DNA of 22,687 nucleotides, taken from positions 1-22,687 of the IMG/VR virus record IMGVR_UViG_3300010885_052980. The stretch is one strand, 5' to 3'. Below the pieces are notes generated by a model. The model was not told where the DNA came from. It did not search any database and saw nothing but the letters and a program-made list of their open reading frames with translations. Source of the DNA: a virus. A program made the translations under genes and the position numbers. Of this stretch, positions 9,901 through 16,229 are shown in pieces. Numbering within the stretch: position 1 is the first letter of the stretch; every line of letters starts with the position of its first letter.

Positions 9901-12900
9901 CATTGTATGCTAAATATGTAAATGAAGCTTTTGCTGAAGTTGAAAAAGTTACTAAGAGATTGTTTACCCCTGGTGATCCTTTGAATGTTGCGGAAGCTTG
10001 GGAAAATGCTGGCAAATCTGCATTTGCAAAAATACAACAAGAATTGAATAGAGAGTTAATGTTTGATGTAATCATGAAGTCTTTTGCAGACTTTATTACA
10101 AAGCTAAAGCCAATAGTTGACAAAGTTGTTGCTCAAACAGAAAAAATGAAATCTGCTTTGGAATCGGTAGGTAAAGTTTCTGCGACTCCGGCACCTGTTC
10201 TTAGTGAAGCATGGCAGAAGTCAACAATGGCACAGATGGGCCAATATGCTACACCTACAACTGGCTTAACCAAAGAAAAAGCGGCTGCAGTAGCAGCACA
10301 AAGTGAACTGGACAGAGCTAAAGCTACTGCATGGATAGGCACTAATTACCCACTTGATGTTAGTGGTATGTTGGACGCTTTACCTTCTTCTGGTTTGACA
10401 AAAAGTGCGCAGTTCCTTGCTCAAAATTGGATAAAACAATATTTGGGCTCTGGTGTTAATCAAACTATCGGCTTAGCCCCATTGCCTATGACCTTTGCGG
10501 GCGCTACTAGATATTTTGGTGGTTATATGAAGAAATATAATATGGGCGGAATGACCGCTTATAATCTTGGTTCATACATAGACAAGCCTTCTAATATCGG
10601 CGTGCCTGCATTATTGCACGGCGGGGAATATGTAATAAATCATAAAGCTGTTAATAAATTTGGTAAATCAAATCTTGCAGCAATTAATAATCTAAGACAT
10701 GGTGGGGATTTGCCTGGGTTTGCTTTAGGCGGTTATGTTGGAAACTTAATGAGTAACAGAATGAGTGGTTACGCAAAAGGTGGGAGTATCCTTAGACCTC
10801 GCGATAAGGTGAGAAAAATAAATTATTCTAAGCCTAGCGATAATGCACAGGGACCTGACGAAAGCACCATTACGGAAGATGGAGCAGTTATTACTGCAAA
10901 AGGAGTACAAGGTGTTGAAACTAATAAAAATATTACTGGATTACAAATATTTCCAAGTAAAAACCACGGTAAATATGTTATTCCTAACATAACCATTAGG
11001 TCTGGTAGAAAATATGGTACGCTACTCCACCCTCTTGACTGGGAAGCAATTGCTGATAATGAATCTGGTCAAGATTGGAGAAATAACATAGGTAGGGTTT
11101 CTGAAAATAGTGAGGGGGTCCACGTTGGGCCTTTAAATATTAAAAGGGACAATTGGAAAGCTTTTGGGGGTTTGGAGTTTGGTGATTTTAGTCCAGGGAA
11201 AATTCCTAGTTTTAAAGATCAAATAAAAGTAGCTGAACGCATGTATACTGGCTGGGGCAACACCGACTGGTCAAAAAAGAAAAGATTTCTTGACGGTTTT
11301 GCATCGGTTTATTTAGGCCAAGTAGCTTTTAAACCACTTTCTGAATTAAGAGCATACGATAAAGCACGTGGTTTTGAAAAAGGCGGGTATGTCGGTACTG
11401 CTGACGCAATGGAGAGAAGAGCGCTCGGTAAGAGCAACGCTCCAGAAAAATCTTTATTTGGAAGAATGAAAGATAATCCTATGGGGTATGCTAAAGGGTT
11501 TGCTAAAGAATTTTTAAGACCAAAAAATCTTTTTCCAATGATTGGTGCTGGAGTCGGAGGTATTTTAGGCTCTATTCTTCCTGGTCCTGGAACTGTCGCT
11601 GGCTCTATAGCTGGTGCGACCATTATGGGTGGAGTTGGTGAAGCTACTGAACAAGCTTATGGCAAGTTTGTATCTAAGACTCGTGAGAGTTTTAATGTAG
11701 GGAACATTGCTAAAAATGCATTGTTTAGTGGAGTTAGTGATCTTGCTGGAGCTGGTATTGGGAAATTTATATTAAAACCACTTAAAAATTATACTAAACC
11801 AATACTTGAAGCCAAATTTCCTGGGGTTGGAACATATCTTGAAGGCCAAATTGCTAGACCATTATTAAATCTTTTTAAGCAACCTGGGCTTAAGGCATTT
11901 GATCCTAGCACATTGAATCCGGATAATATTATTGATATGGTACCAAAACAATCCGATTTGCTACCTGCCCTAGGAAGCCCGCCAAAGAGATTAGCGCTCC
12001 CTAAGGGTACAGGCCGTACTGTTGTAAAATTTAATGGCCCAGATATGGAAGCTGATGCACCTAACATTCGTCGTGCTTTTTTTGGAGAAGGCGGAGCTTT
12101 TGATAAACAAGTTCTTGAACTTTTTGATGAGTTAGATACAATTACATCGGGTACACACAGAAGTTTGCGAACTCCAATCCGAAGAGATCTGTTAAAAGCA
12201 CAATTGCAAATTAAGGGCTTAATACCTAAATTAACACAAAGCCCGGAAGAATCTTACGCTTATAATAAAATGATAGATGAAATATTGGGTGTTGGAAATA
12301 ATTACACAGGCACCGCCTCCGCTGGCTACAAAGAGATGTTGGAAAGTCTAGATCTCTCCGCCATGATAGATAATCCATTTTTTAGCCCAGTTGATGACAT
12401 AGCGTCCAATGTGCCTAGTCAGAAACCACCAATATCTCGTTCTTCTGATCCAAGAGAAATCTTACAATCTTCAGAGGTTTCAGAATTCCAAGCTCTGATG
12501 AGAAAGAATGCATCGCAACTTGCTGAAATTATGAGGACTAAAGGAATGGAAGAACTTTCTCTTATGGCTAGTTCTCGCGGCATTAGTTCAGAAAAGAGTG
12601 GATGGTTATCAGAGTACATAGAACTGCTCTTGCCAATGAGAAATCAACCACTTGATTTAATTAGGGAGTTTGGGCCAGAATCACCGTGGAAAACCGCCAA
12701 GAATCTTCAAAACATATTTGCTATGAAAATAGCAGAACAAATGCGCCTATCGCCAAAGCAACTTGGGCCAGGCGGTTTGAGTGGTGGCGCTCTTGTACCA
12801 TATAAGCCTTTTCAACCTGGTTCACTTAATTTAAATGAATTAACGCTACAAAGCTCAGCAAACGATCCAGTATTTGCAGGCGCAAGAACATTTGAAATTC

Positions 12901-14747
12901 CAGGGTTTAATATTGGGAATAAAACATTTAGTTTTGGACACGATATGGGAGTGCAATTTGGGAGTGTTGACCGTGCAGTCAAAAACATAGATTCAAACCC
13001 ATATGCATTAAGTGGTTCTATGCTGAACTCTGAGCAAGGACGAATGATTGCTCTGCGCTACCATGCAGTAAAAGCATACATAAAAGATCTTGGTAAAGTC
13101 CAAATTGGTGATAATTTAATAAATTCTAATGCTCAGGTTGATGCAATGCTTTATGCTGGTTCTCGTGGCGATAGTAACGCTATGGGCATATTTGATAAAT
13201 TAGCGGATGCGGCTGTAAAACAACTTGAACAAGGAAAAATCAAAAAATTTAATTCCAAAGTGTCGGAAAAAACTTTAGGGGAAGAATTTAGTGCTGATAA
13301 ATATAGAACACTTTTTAATGTTTCTCGCTACGAAAGTATAGGCAGTATTGATGATATATTGTCAAATTTAGCAATTGTTCATGAAAGAAGCCCGATGTAT
13401 CCATTTGTTTTAGGCAAGGATGGAAGCTTAACTTTGACACCAAGGCCTAATTCAGCATTCTTTAAGTCTGGTCCTGATATTAATATGGAAACTATTAAGA
13501 ATATATCAGAACAAATAGGTGTTCCTGTAGAGGAACTACTAACCCGCCCCAATATCCAAGAATCATTAAAGGGCGGTACAGCAAGGTATCAATTTTATCG
13601 GCAGGGAATACATTTTGGTATAAATTCATTAGTAGACCCTATAGCCTTTGCCAGAGAACAGCAATTAGGGGAAATAGTTGTTGCTAACTTAAAAAAAGTT
13701 ATTGACGCAAACCCTGGGGCTTTAGAAAATTTAATGCCAGTTGATACATGGTTTACTGGTCCTTTAACAATTCCAAAAGGTTCGTTTGAAATCTTAAAAC
13801 CATCTGATTACGAAAGTTTGCTTAATGTTGACCAAATGCTTATGAGGCAAATAAGCGGTAAGAGGCTTGACGCTTTTCCTGGCTACCCAGCACATGGCGT
13901 TCTTCCTGAAGACCAACAAACTATGGCTGAAGCAATTAAAAGACATAAAGATAATCTTTTACGCCAGATGATTGTCAGGATGGGTGGTGTTAAGTTTTCT
14001 TCTGGTACTGCTAACACCACACCTGAGCAAGACGATTTAATGACATATTTGTCCCGTATCCTCGGGGTCACTAGCCAATTACACAGCAGCACTGGGCATA
14101 ATATTTTTGAGACAATAGCTGCAGGGGTTTATGACTCTACGGCTTTTGTTAACCGAGGGTTCAACGATATTTCCCCAAATATGAATACTTTATTAAATAT
14201 GACTCCAAAACATATTGAAAGTTTAATCACTAATAACAGAAGTGGTTATATTGGAGAAACAACTAAGGGCAAATATGAAGGCATTGCCGCATTGATGGCT
14301 CTAATGGGCGGCGGTGCTGCTGGGGCTGGCGCTATTTATAATCTCAACAATAAAAAAATGCCTAAATTCAAGAAAGGTGGTTATGTTGGCTATGCCAATG
14401 GGGGAGCAGTGCCTGCAGTTCTTCATGGCGGAGAATATGTTCTTAACGCCAAATCTGTTGCAAAAATTGGGGTTCCTCAACTTCAAGCAATGAACGCAAT
14501 GAAATTTGAAACACCAAATGTTAAATACAATACACCGTCCCCTCAAATCGCAAATTACCCAACAGGTCAGGTATCTTCTTCAACAAGCAATGTAAACATA
14601 TATGTTGATAACTTCATTGGCGAACCGGAATGGTTTAAGGGGATGATGTCTCAATACAATACAAAAATTTTGCCTGGAAAACAGAAATCTGCTGGTCTTG
14701 AAAATAGAGTGATTTCAACATATACTGGCTTAAATGGTGGAAGATAA
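984..14747 (+). CDS. Giant tail tape measure protein with Rpf-like muralytic domain
   Basis: This protein of 4587 residues sets tail length and is expected to enter the cell envelope at infection. Visible order: helical N-terminus; TP901-type tape measure core at about 170-480 (ending in an FSRLFGVRQGP block); hydrophobic segment near 671-716; GPN hexapeptides and Gly-rich linker 851-883; basic/Ala-rich section about 920-1960 with AT-hook-like KPKRGRKRR (1043-1051) and KPKRGRPRK (1161-1169) around four 11-residue repeats; membrane-prone helices about 2320-2355 and 2480-2512; charged coiled coil about 2716-2868; a GGEYV motif at 3213; Rpf-like transglycosylase domain about 3345-3450 with WEAIADNESG and candidate catalytic E3360; glycine-zipper segment 3519-3554; an unrecognised block of about 900 residues; and a second GGEYV motif at 4482. 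ATG 984 is preferred over TTG 975; neither has a Shine-Dalgarno. The stop overlaps the next start by one base. Confidence 0.93.
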   Translation: MSDIPGDNSNDIQITTGIDNNLAQGVAQLTPALNSLAAQLVKLSQSATRNVDLSNTLSRSMGLNVTSAGKFKAELSKLINTQELSGRVMRQSKNDADQLAASYKRLSAAASGASVRSSAQFGLQQTSSHLSAMTANVKSFDKAIREVRIEHFATRMQQSGARSQQAAYNFTRNFTIPIIAGFRTAFFNFARLETETVRLTKLLGNNFASVDKSVSGMQASLQKNREYVAEIGLELDKITAKWGISRVLVQSLAGDFAELGIVSKTALSNLVMYTAEVEKLGNLDIGDSAEFVKTMYQTILRIRRDLKKSVDMSNEAVSEEVLGQLRGQIAMFNLIENQTTLSLKNIAQAFPEVTAAATSFGLSMTEAAAMIVPMVAAGFQVGASANSVKVSLQRMVAMTKQNTEILAGLNKELGPGFQIAAGVGMEAIQQLSDGYDLLKSKKGEQGVLELFSRLFGVRQGPRMETTVRQLASFQNSIESTTKKGILSLKEMEATASGIKLDTRSWENIITSQLEISVNNELNAAGLKSQNIQLKKYEDLSKLARLASLRGTDAEIKRSDAIRKGQIAAQDLLETQSADAGGPSGRDFISRTSTEVAKVLLAQAFDTKKLAESQLEFELKIAGQTSEVTYRRAKESLMGMGRTIVPIINSILTGLLPSLQKLQLWLSKNSEKFGKFFAVGALALAGIGPLKMLWSTLKILVGTLTGSFLKLYQLFQVTSSSFITFQELLMNPKLLRGSNPVIQYMDGFLIRKNKFDKALRKKSDYSGISIAAREVLEADAGASGAPVTKKIIKGIAGSTPITASTASLLISTAEPLSKGARDIADSAVSAQKAISEAIREGLSKGVGHLFTGPNVWEGPNYWVGPNYGAGGGIGGGKGKGGKDPDTSGMKVTKAKAASDVKNVDIPPLTIPNRINTLSTLTPSQFANETAVFKAFADQIKSEELAAAQEAVAAQNNNAVQAATTSPSKVPADVKNKVVKQVKKSTKKVGEAVATTVGDISKVAVETVSATGTNLSQTIATVAAETKDNISNSVAESTSAIPDSKPKRGRKRRTVDVPNPSTVTAPVSDAAAETAATVQTVAAETAATVQTVAAETAATVQTVAAETAATVQTVAAQNSSAIDTAASETAAAIKISAAETSAAITITDAQTAASQPVILPDSKPKRGRPRKIPTGGSVTAPVSNAAANAALIVADSKAGIVESVAETSSQVKRGGTRGRNYKKVMVSWADIIKMHDDAGVQIDEELRWLSQSTKTFEITEAKRNSIQKNIIETEKPFMRLTKKAPLREGFDSSFQTIGAIPGAKGRVRAAGSGASIAGLAFADSKEAQIQPFMDALAEELRVVGDKTKLTSFFDNQAKFRSTGRSSAAKVSSSFDVNAVTKRIAPVEDLFNLLATTEDDLVEAIQGIDIHQGNLEYNGDLVKRNFLEEVKSNKPKQKVKGLLSLALQRAGIDTRELTSQHIAMSQPMLIDDEALAKRDDGIIRKWVRSITRKSRDGKLVLKKSLFSKQELDYLAGVPDLSAFDLTERELKRLSNKLSKMGPSASLLQDYQRANQLPVTDVSRASDVINAPRGKDVANPKAGKDSGKRSASNARNIIAKAVYDEKEDIRIAAAAKESLANLSPDIPAETPTVVKPKRVRAPRISKSAKKAVEDISKKLPRSLSAAFNPQTFGDLINQQIQAVEDALTDVKGRFKLPAAKAGNISSRMRAKIVELTKNSKYAVNLPNLLATPISEISNDILKSIDGMGKGLVDDLSEGIKNKKTFLTPEGAGERQVATRGWKARIDSALDKIKKSKVTPTKAITDGLLSSVFRDAMSAAEKGLDAAGAAAAAATRTAAASVPGANQPTTPRVRTPRGKASIPLDPATMLPLNPDDQLQPMNVRAPKSVPVVQPALPTDDVAAQLAADKEAEEKRLLRNANARARNRAKKLAAEAAAAESAAKIADDKAVVEELRRVRRVNNRARKDLGASRVAQLTKVSAAQVAPPAVSLQQIIDSAKNPSYVDMSSVARTIDPLGTYADKKTVKQSLSSATNAFSTKVKSLTQSLSGIPEKISAKGKGVAAALSSVGSSISSKGKSLVSAIASNSAALTKRKVSSIGRSLLRTGEKIAMSPFSTGDINSPMGLSKRGYLDLINKDMTGVRGAKGLRTVLGSRGGGVFSGVSGSGMSRSEFESFGEGRVSQRALGKGLTANFNKEGIIESFTKAKKGAESVNISLAEGEKILRRRFLPAVNGLDNIFKSKSASRYFKLSTVGFGPGAISGFKAISKYVKDIPDSHVKAMSAVEALKTKYTQLGKTAPGAIRRSAAYANSMLPVGDLLKGGVSKIASIFTTIISLVVKFAFTFLLIAPIVILVVGLLGKMKEAVGRNGPAFQNLKDALKNVKDAFYALAQPLITLFLGFAGVENKMLGLGTEGEKVAAVFYIFSKAIKSATEKFKAFAEGKTAQQMMTALGEITVRLVNRFILLGGAIKSLFSGDKEAAGKKFKAFLVSILYEIVAIVQIMTLALSKAFQGLGIVIEPVIKGLMSAFKAFFSWLISATIDASKSMGKSIAYGLGDMLLDGITLNNGSKVKDAYSGIINPIATTIGPKLGVPNTITDSSAPAASATDKGLLDSVTGISKTIADGISAGMGKGSEFLGGINEQIAAKFKELTGFDINTPMVNTIKGGLPEIQAAIKYVTAKSGDVATAGGESLGSKIAQGIKQKMQDVKKQFADLLYGGLDSQVDKVIDKYKSAIDKQKDIFLKAYDDQIAGLDALEEAESSLTDKMEYEINRREKIKNREQDSENYRRERKLAVYEGRIEDVRRLDQEEVRASDDHNKELTDLDLGENKRLSAEQREIVKAAINKEKRLQEKRFDSLIENYSELIDKIKEKGFTTQEEFQALMTAITAQTDATGTEMAKSFTESMLALPAAIAAVRDQSIPLFASIGTTAVGSIDDLINKAKTKFGLEADVNNPSSMLGAAWKLANGSSDAFAAAFDSTLYAKYVNEAFAEVEKVTKRLFTPGDPLNVAEAWENAGKSAFAKIQQELNRELMFDVIMKSFADFITKLKPIVDKVVAQTEKMKSALESVGKVSATPAPVLSEAWQKSTMAQMGQYATPTTGLTKEKAAAVAAQSELDRAKATAWIGTNYPLDVSGMLDALPSSGLTKSAQFLAQNWIKQYLGSGVNQTIGLAPLPMTFAGATRYFGGYMKKYNMGGMTAYNLGSYIDKPSNIGVPALLHGGEYVINHKAVNKFGKSNLAAINNLRHGGDLPGFALGGYVGNLMSNRMSGYAKGGSILRPRDKVRKINYSKPSDNAQGPDESTITEDGAVITAKGVQGVETNKNITGLQIFPSKNHGKYVIPNITIRSGRKYGTLLHPLDWEAIADNESGQDWRNNIGRVSENSEGVHVGPLNIKRDNWKAFGGLEFGDFSPGKIPSFKDQIKVAERMYTGWGNTDWSKKKRFLDGFASVYLGQVAFKPLSELRAYDKARGFEKGGYVGTADAMERRALGKSNAPEKSLFGRMKDNPMGYAKGFAKEFLRPKNLFPMIGAGVGGILGSILPGPGTVAGSIAGATIMGGVGEATEQAYGKFVSKTRESFNVGNIAKNALFSGVSDLAGAGIGKFILKPLKNYTKPILEAKFPGVGTYLEGQIARPLLNLFKQPGLKAFDPSTLNPDNIIDMVPKQSDLLPALGSPPKRLALPKGTGRTVVKFNGPDMEADAPNIRRAFFGEGGAFDKQVLELFDELDTITSGTHRSLRTPIRRDLLKAQLQIKGLIPKLTQSPEESYAYNKMIDEILGVGNNYTGTASAGYKEMLESLDLSAMIDNPFFSPVDDIASNVPSQKPPISRSSDPREILQSSEVSEFQALMRKNASQLAEIMRTKGMEELSLMASSRGISSEKSGWLSEYIELLLPMRNQPLDLIREFGPESPWKTAKNLQNIFAMKIAEQMRLSPKQLGPGGLSGGALVPYKPFQPGSLNLNELTLQSSANDPVFAGARTFEIPGFNIGNKTFSFGHDMGVQFGSVDRAVKNIDSNPYALSGSMLNSEQGRMIALRYHAVKAYIKDLGKVQIGDNLINSNAQVDAMLYAGSRGDSNAMGIFDKLADAAVKQLEQGKIKKFNSKVSEKTLGEEFSADKYRTLFNVSRYESIGSIDDILSNLAIVHERSPMYPFVLGKDGSLTLTPRPNSAFFKSGPDINMETIKNISEQIGVPVEELLTRPNIQESLKGGTARYQFYRQGIHFGINSLVDPIAFAREQQLGEIVVANLKKVIDANPGALENLMPVDTWFTGPLTIPKGSFEILKPSDYESLLNVDQMLMRQISGKRLDAFPGYPAHGVLPEDQQTMAEAIKRHKDNLLRQMIVRMGGVKFSSGTANTTPEQDDLMTYLSRILGVTSQLHSSTGHNIFETIAAGVYDSTAFVNRGFNDISPNMNTLLNMTPKHIESLITNNRSGYIGETTKGKYEGIAALMALMGGGAAGAGAIYNLNNKKMPKFKKGGYVGYANGGAVPAVLHGGEYVLNAKSVAKIGVPQLQAMNAMKFETPNVKYNTPSPQIANYPTGQVSSSTSNVNIYVDNFIGEPEWFKGMMSQYNTKILPGKQKSAGLENRVISTYTGLNGGR
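3534..3587 (+). repeat. Three 18-bp GPN hexapeptide repeats in the tape measure gene
   Basis: Three degenerate in-frame 18-base units encode G-P-N-V-W-E, G-P-N-Y-W-V and G-P-N-Y-G-A (residues 851-868). They are followed at once by a Gly/Lys-rich linker (GAGGGIGGGKGKGGKD is encoded up to about 3632). They probably form a flexible joint between the first hydrophobic segment and the basic/Ala-rich section. Confidence 0.75.
4101..4548 (+). repeat. Duplicated ~95-bp block encoding an AT-hook-like motif plus TAPVS linker
   Basis: Bases 4101-4127 and 4455-4481 differ at one position only (A/G at 4112 versus 4466). Each copy encodes DSKPKRGR followed by basic residues, and each is followed about 30-40 bases later by AGTAACCGCTCCTGT encoding VTAPVS, then an Ala-rich stretch. 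The second copy reads KPKRGRPRK, close to the eukaryotic and bacterial AT-hook core (RGRP flanked by basic residues). The two copies bracket the 33-bp tandem repeat, so the region appears to have grown by internal duplication. Confidence 0.8.
4188..4319 (+). repeat. Four perfect 33-bp tandem repeats (11-residue AAETAATVQTV units)
   Basis: Units lie at 4188-4220, 4221-4253, 4254-4286 and 4287-4319 and are identical at every base. A partial fifth unit and diverged Ala/Thr/Ser-rich copies follow to about 4440. Because 33 is a multiple of three, copy number can change without breaking the reading frame. An 11-residue (hendecad) spacing is compatible with a long helix or right-handed coiled coil, which suits a tape measure role. 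Confidence 0.95.
11010..11300 (+). other. Rpf-like (transglycosylase) domain within the tape measure protein
   Basis: Residues about 3345-3450 hold W3353-E-A-I-A-D-N-E3360-S-G-Q-D-W, then GPLNIKRDNWKAFGG, then QIKVAERMYTGWG. These three blocks match in order and spacing the resuscitation-promoting factor fold: the W-x-A-x-A-x-C-E-S-G block with catalytic Glu, the G-G-L-Q-F-x-x-x-T-W block, and the QI-x-VAE-x-x-x-x-x-GWG-x-W block. The cysteine usually found before the Glu is Asn here, which occurs in non-disulfide members. Known Rpf domains cleave peptidoglycan glycan strands. The likely job here is local wall opening as the tape measure protein leaves the tail. Confidence 0.75.
11538..11645 (+). 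other. Glycine-zipper membrane-prone segment of the tape measure protein
   Basis: Residues about 3519-3554 form two hydrophobic stretches split by PGPG, with small residues spaced every three to four positions (G-A-G-V-G-G-I-L-G-S, then AGSIAGATIMGG). This is the glycine-zipper pattern seen in membrane-inserting and pore-forming helices. It sits some 70 residues after the Rpf-like domain, so wall cutting and membrane insertion modules are adjacent. Confidence 0.6.
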
Positions 14748-15142
14748 TGTCAATACAACACATTATTACTTTAAATGGCAACGAGATAACTGAACATAAT
14801 CGGAAACTATCTATTTCCGAAGAGTTAAGTGTTAGTGATATTGATTTGTCCAATGGAAGTCGCAGAAGGTTCTATCGTAACAATAAGAAAACTTTTAATT
14901 TAAATTGGTCATATTTGCCAAGTTTAGAAGGCAAAACTGTTGATTCAAGAAAAGGGCAAGTATTTTTAAGCACTTTAGCAAATACTGTATCTAATGTTTT
15001 AGTAACTATACAAACAGATCCCAGTGGGCAATATGAAGGGATATATTGCTTTATTGATTCATATAGTGAAAAACTATTAAGAAGAGATTACGCTACTCAA
15101 TGCGCTTATTACGATGTCTCTATGACATTGACGGAGCGATAA
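14747..15142 (+). CDS. Distal-tail-like structural protein, short paralogue
   Basis: A 131-residue protein that begins at ATG 14747, overlapping the last base of the tape measure stop (TAATG), with GGTGGAAG upstream acting as ribosome binding site. It contains the blocks LNGNEITEHNRKLS, NKKTFNLNWSYLP, and SYSEKLLRRDYATQCAYYDVSMTL. The same blocks recur, in the same order, in the C-terminal 140 residues of the next gene, so the two are paralogues. The position directly after the tape measure gene is that of the distal tail protein (Dit), which forms the ring joining the tube to the tip; the beta-rich composition fits. I do not recognise a precise family, so the Dit role is inferred from position. 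Two separate ring-like proteins in the tip would be a reasonable reading. Confidence 0.75.
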   Translation: MSIQHIITLNGNEITEHNRKLSISEELSVSDIDLSNGSRRRFYRNNKKTFNLNWSYLPSLEGKTVDSRKGQVFLSTLANTVSNVLVTIQTDPSGQYEGIYCFIDSYSEKLLRRDYATQCAYYDVSMTLTER

Positions 15143-15143
15143 T

Positions 15144-16229
15144 ATGGCTTTTAGTCATTTTGGTATAACAGAACCTCTTAATAGTGGTTACGATTTCTAT
15201 ACAGCTGATGCCGCAATAAACATAGAAGCATCATTGTCGGCAAGCTTGACTGTTGCTGATACCGATGTTCTCAGGATATTAATTGCATCGGCAGATATTT
15301 CCGGGTCTTTAAGTGTTTCTGCGAGTGTAATAAAGATTGCAAAAGCAGAAATTGTAATAACAAATATTTTGACAACCACTCTTGATGCTGTCTTTGAAAG
15401 ACAAGATGGAGATGTGGTGATGTCTGCAAATGTTAGTGTTGCATGCAATGCAACAAAGATATCTTATGCGGGACAGGATGCTTTAGTAAATGTATCTAGT
15501 TCCGAATTGACTGTTAATATTCTTAGGATAGCAATTGCTAGCGCGTCTATTAGCCCATCACTATCTGTAGACCAAGTTCCTTTCCTTAAAATATCTAAGG
15601 CTAATTCGGATATAAGTGCAAACGCAACTGTTTCGTCTAATGCTTCAAGAATAGCATTTATTGCTGCGGCTTTTTCATCTCATCTTGATTTGTCAATTGC
15701 TGGAAAATTGTTCTTGATGACAATAAGAATAAATGTTTTAAATAACCTTAGCGTCCTTGGTTCAATGATTAGGTACTCTGCCAATACTAGCGTTGGGCAG
15801 GATACTAGTCTAATTAGAAATTATATATTAATTGATAATAAAGCTATAACTAACCACAACAGAGATTTCGGGACATCAATTGAGCCAATATTTATTGAAA
15901 ATAAAAATTGGGACAACTATAAATCAAGATATTATAAATCCACTGCTAGAGGTGGGAGAAGAACTTTTGATATTTCCTGGTCATATTTGCCAAATTCCAA
16001 AAATGCAACAGTTGATGGTAATGAAGGCAGGGATGTCATATCATCAATAGCTAAAGATCCAGACTACCATGTTTTAAAAATTTCAAATATGGACGCAGTA
16101 GGGACTACTCCAGACACAGAAACAAGTTATAATGTATTAGTGAAAAGTTACAGCGAAACTTTAGTCAGAAGGGATTTTTCTTCCAATACATACTATTGGG
16201 ATTGTCAGCTAACTTTAGAGGAGGTTTAA
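15144..16229 (+). CDS. Distal-tail-like protein with N-terminal ~21-residue repeat domain
   Basis: A 361-residue protein with GGAG (15133-15136) placed correctly for ATG 15144. Residues about 22-220 consist of roughly eight degenerate repeats of about 21 residues, Ala/Ser/Ile/Val-rich, with the pattern A-x-I-x-x-x-x-S-V and ending in R/K-I (for example ADISGSLSVSASVIKI and ASISPSLSVDQVPFLKI). This predicts stacked short beta strands. Residues about 225-361 are paralogous to the whole preceding protein: shared are the IDNKAITNHNR, RRTFDISWSYLP, TVDGNEGRDV and SYSETLVRRDF blocks. The gene therefore looks like a duplicate of its neighbour that gained an outward-facing repeat domain, perhaps for binding the cell surface. 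The stop overlaps the next start by one base. Confidence 0.75.
   Translation: MAFSHFGITEPLNSGYDFYTADAAINIEASLSASLTVADTDVLRILIASADISGSLSVSASVIKIAKAEIVITNILTTTLDAVFERQDGDVVMSANVSVACNATKISYAGQDALVNVSSSELTVNILRIAIASASISPSLSVDQVPFLKISKANSDISANATVSSNASRIAFIAAAFSSHLDLSIAGKLFLMTIRINVLNNLSVLGSMIRYSANTSVGQDTSLIRNYILIDNKAITNHNRDFGTSIEPIFIENKNWDNYKSRYYKSTARGGRRTFDISWSYLPNSKNATVDGNEGRDVISSIAKDPDYHVLKISNMDAVGTTPDTETSYNVLVKSYSETLVRRDFSSNTYYWDCQLTLEEV
15207..15800 (+). repeat. Degenerate ~63-bp repeats encoding ~21-residue beta units
   Basis: About eight diverged protein-level repeats, clearest around 15210-15345 and 15510-15660, with recurring ILRI/LKI/SRI endings and S-x-S-V cores. They are recognisable in protein sequence only, since the DNA copies have drifted, so the duplication is old compared with the perfect repeats at 4188 and 21226. 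Confidence 0.6.
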
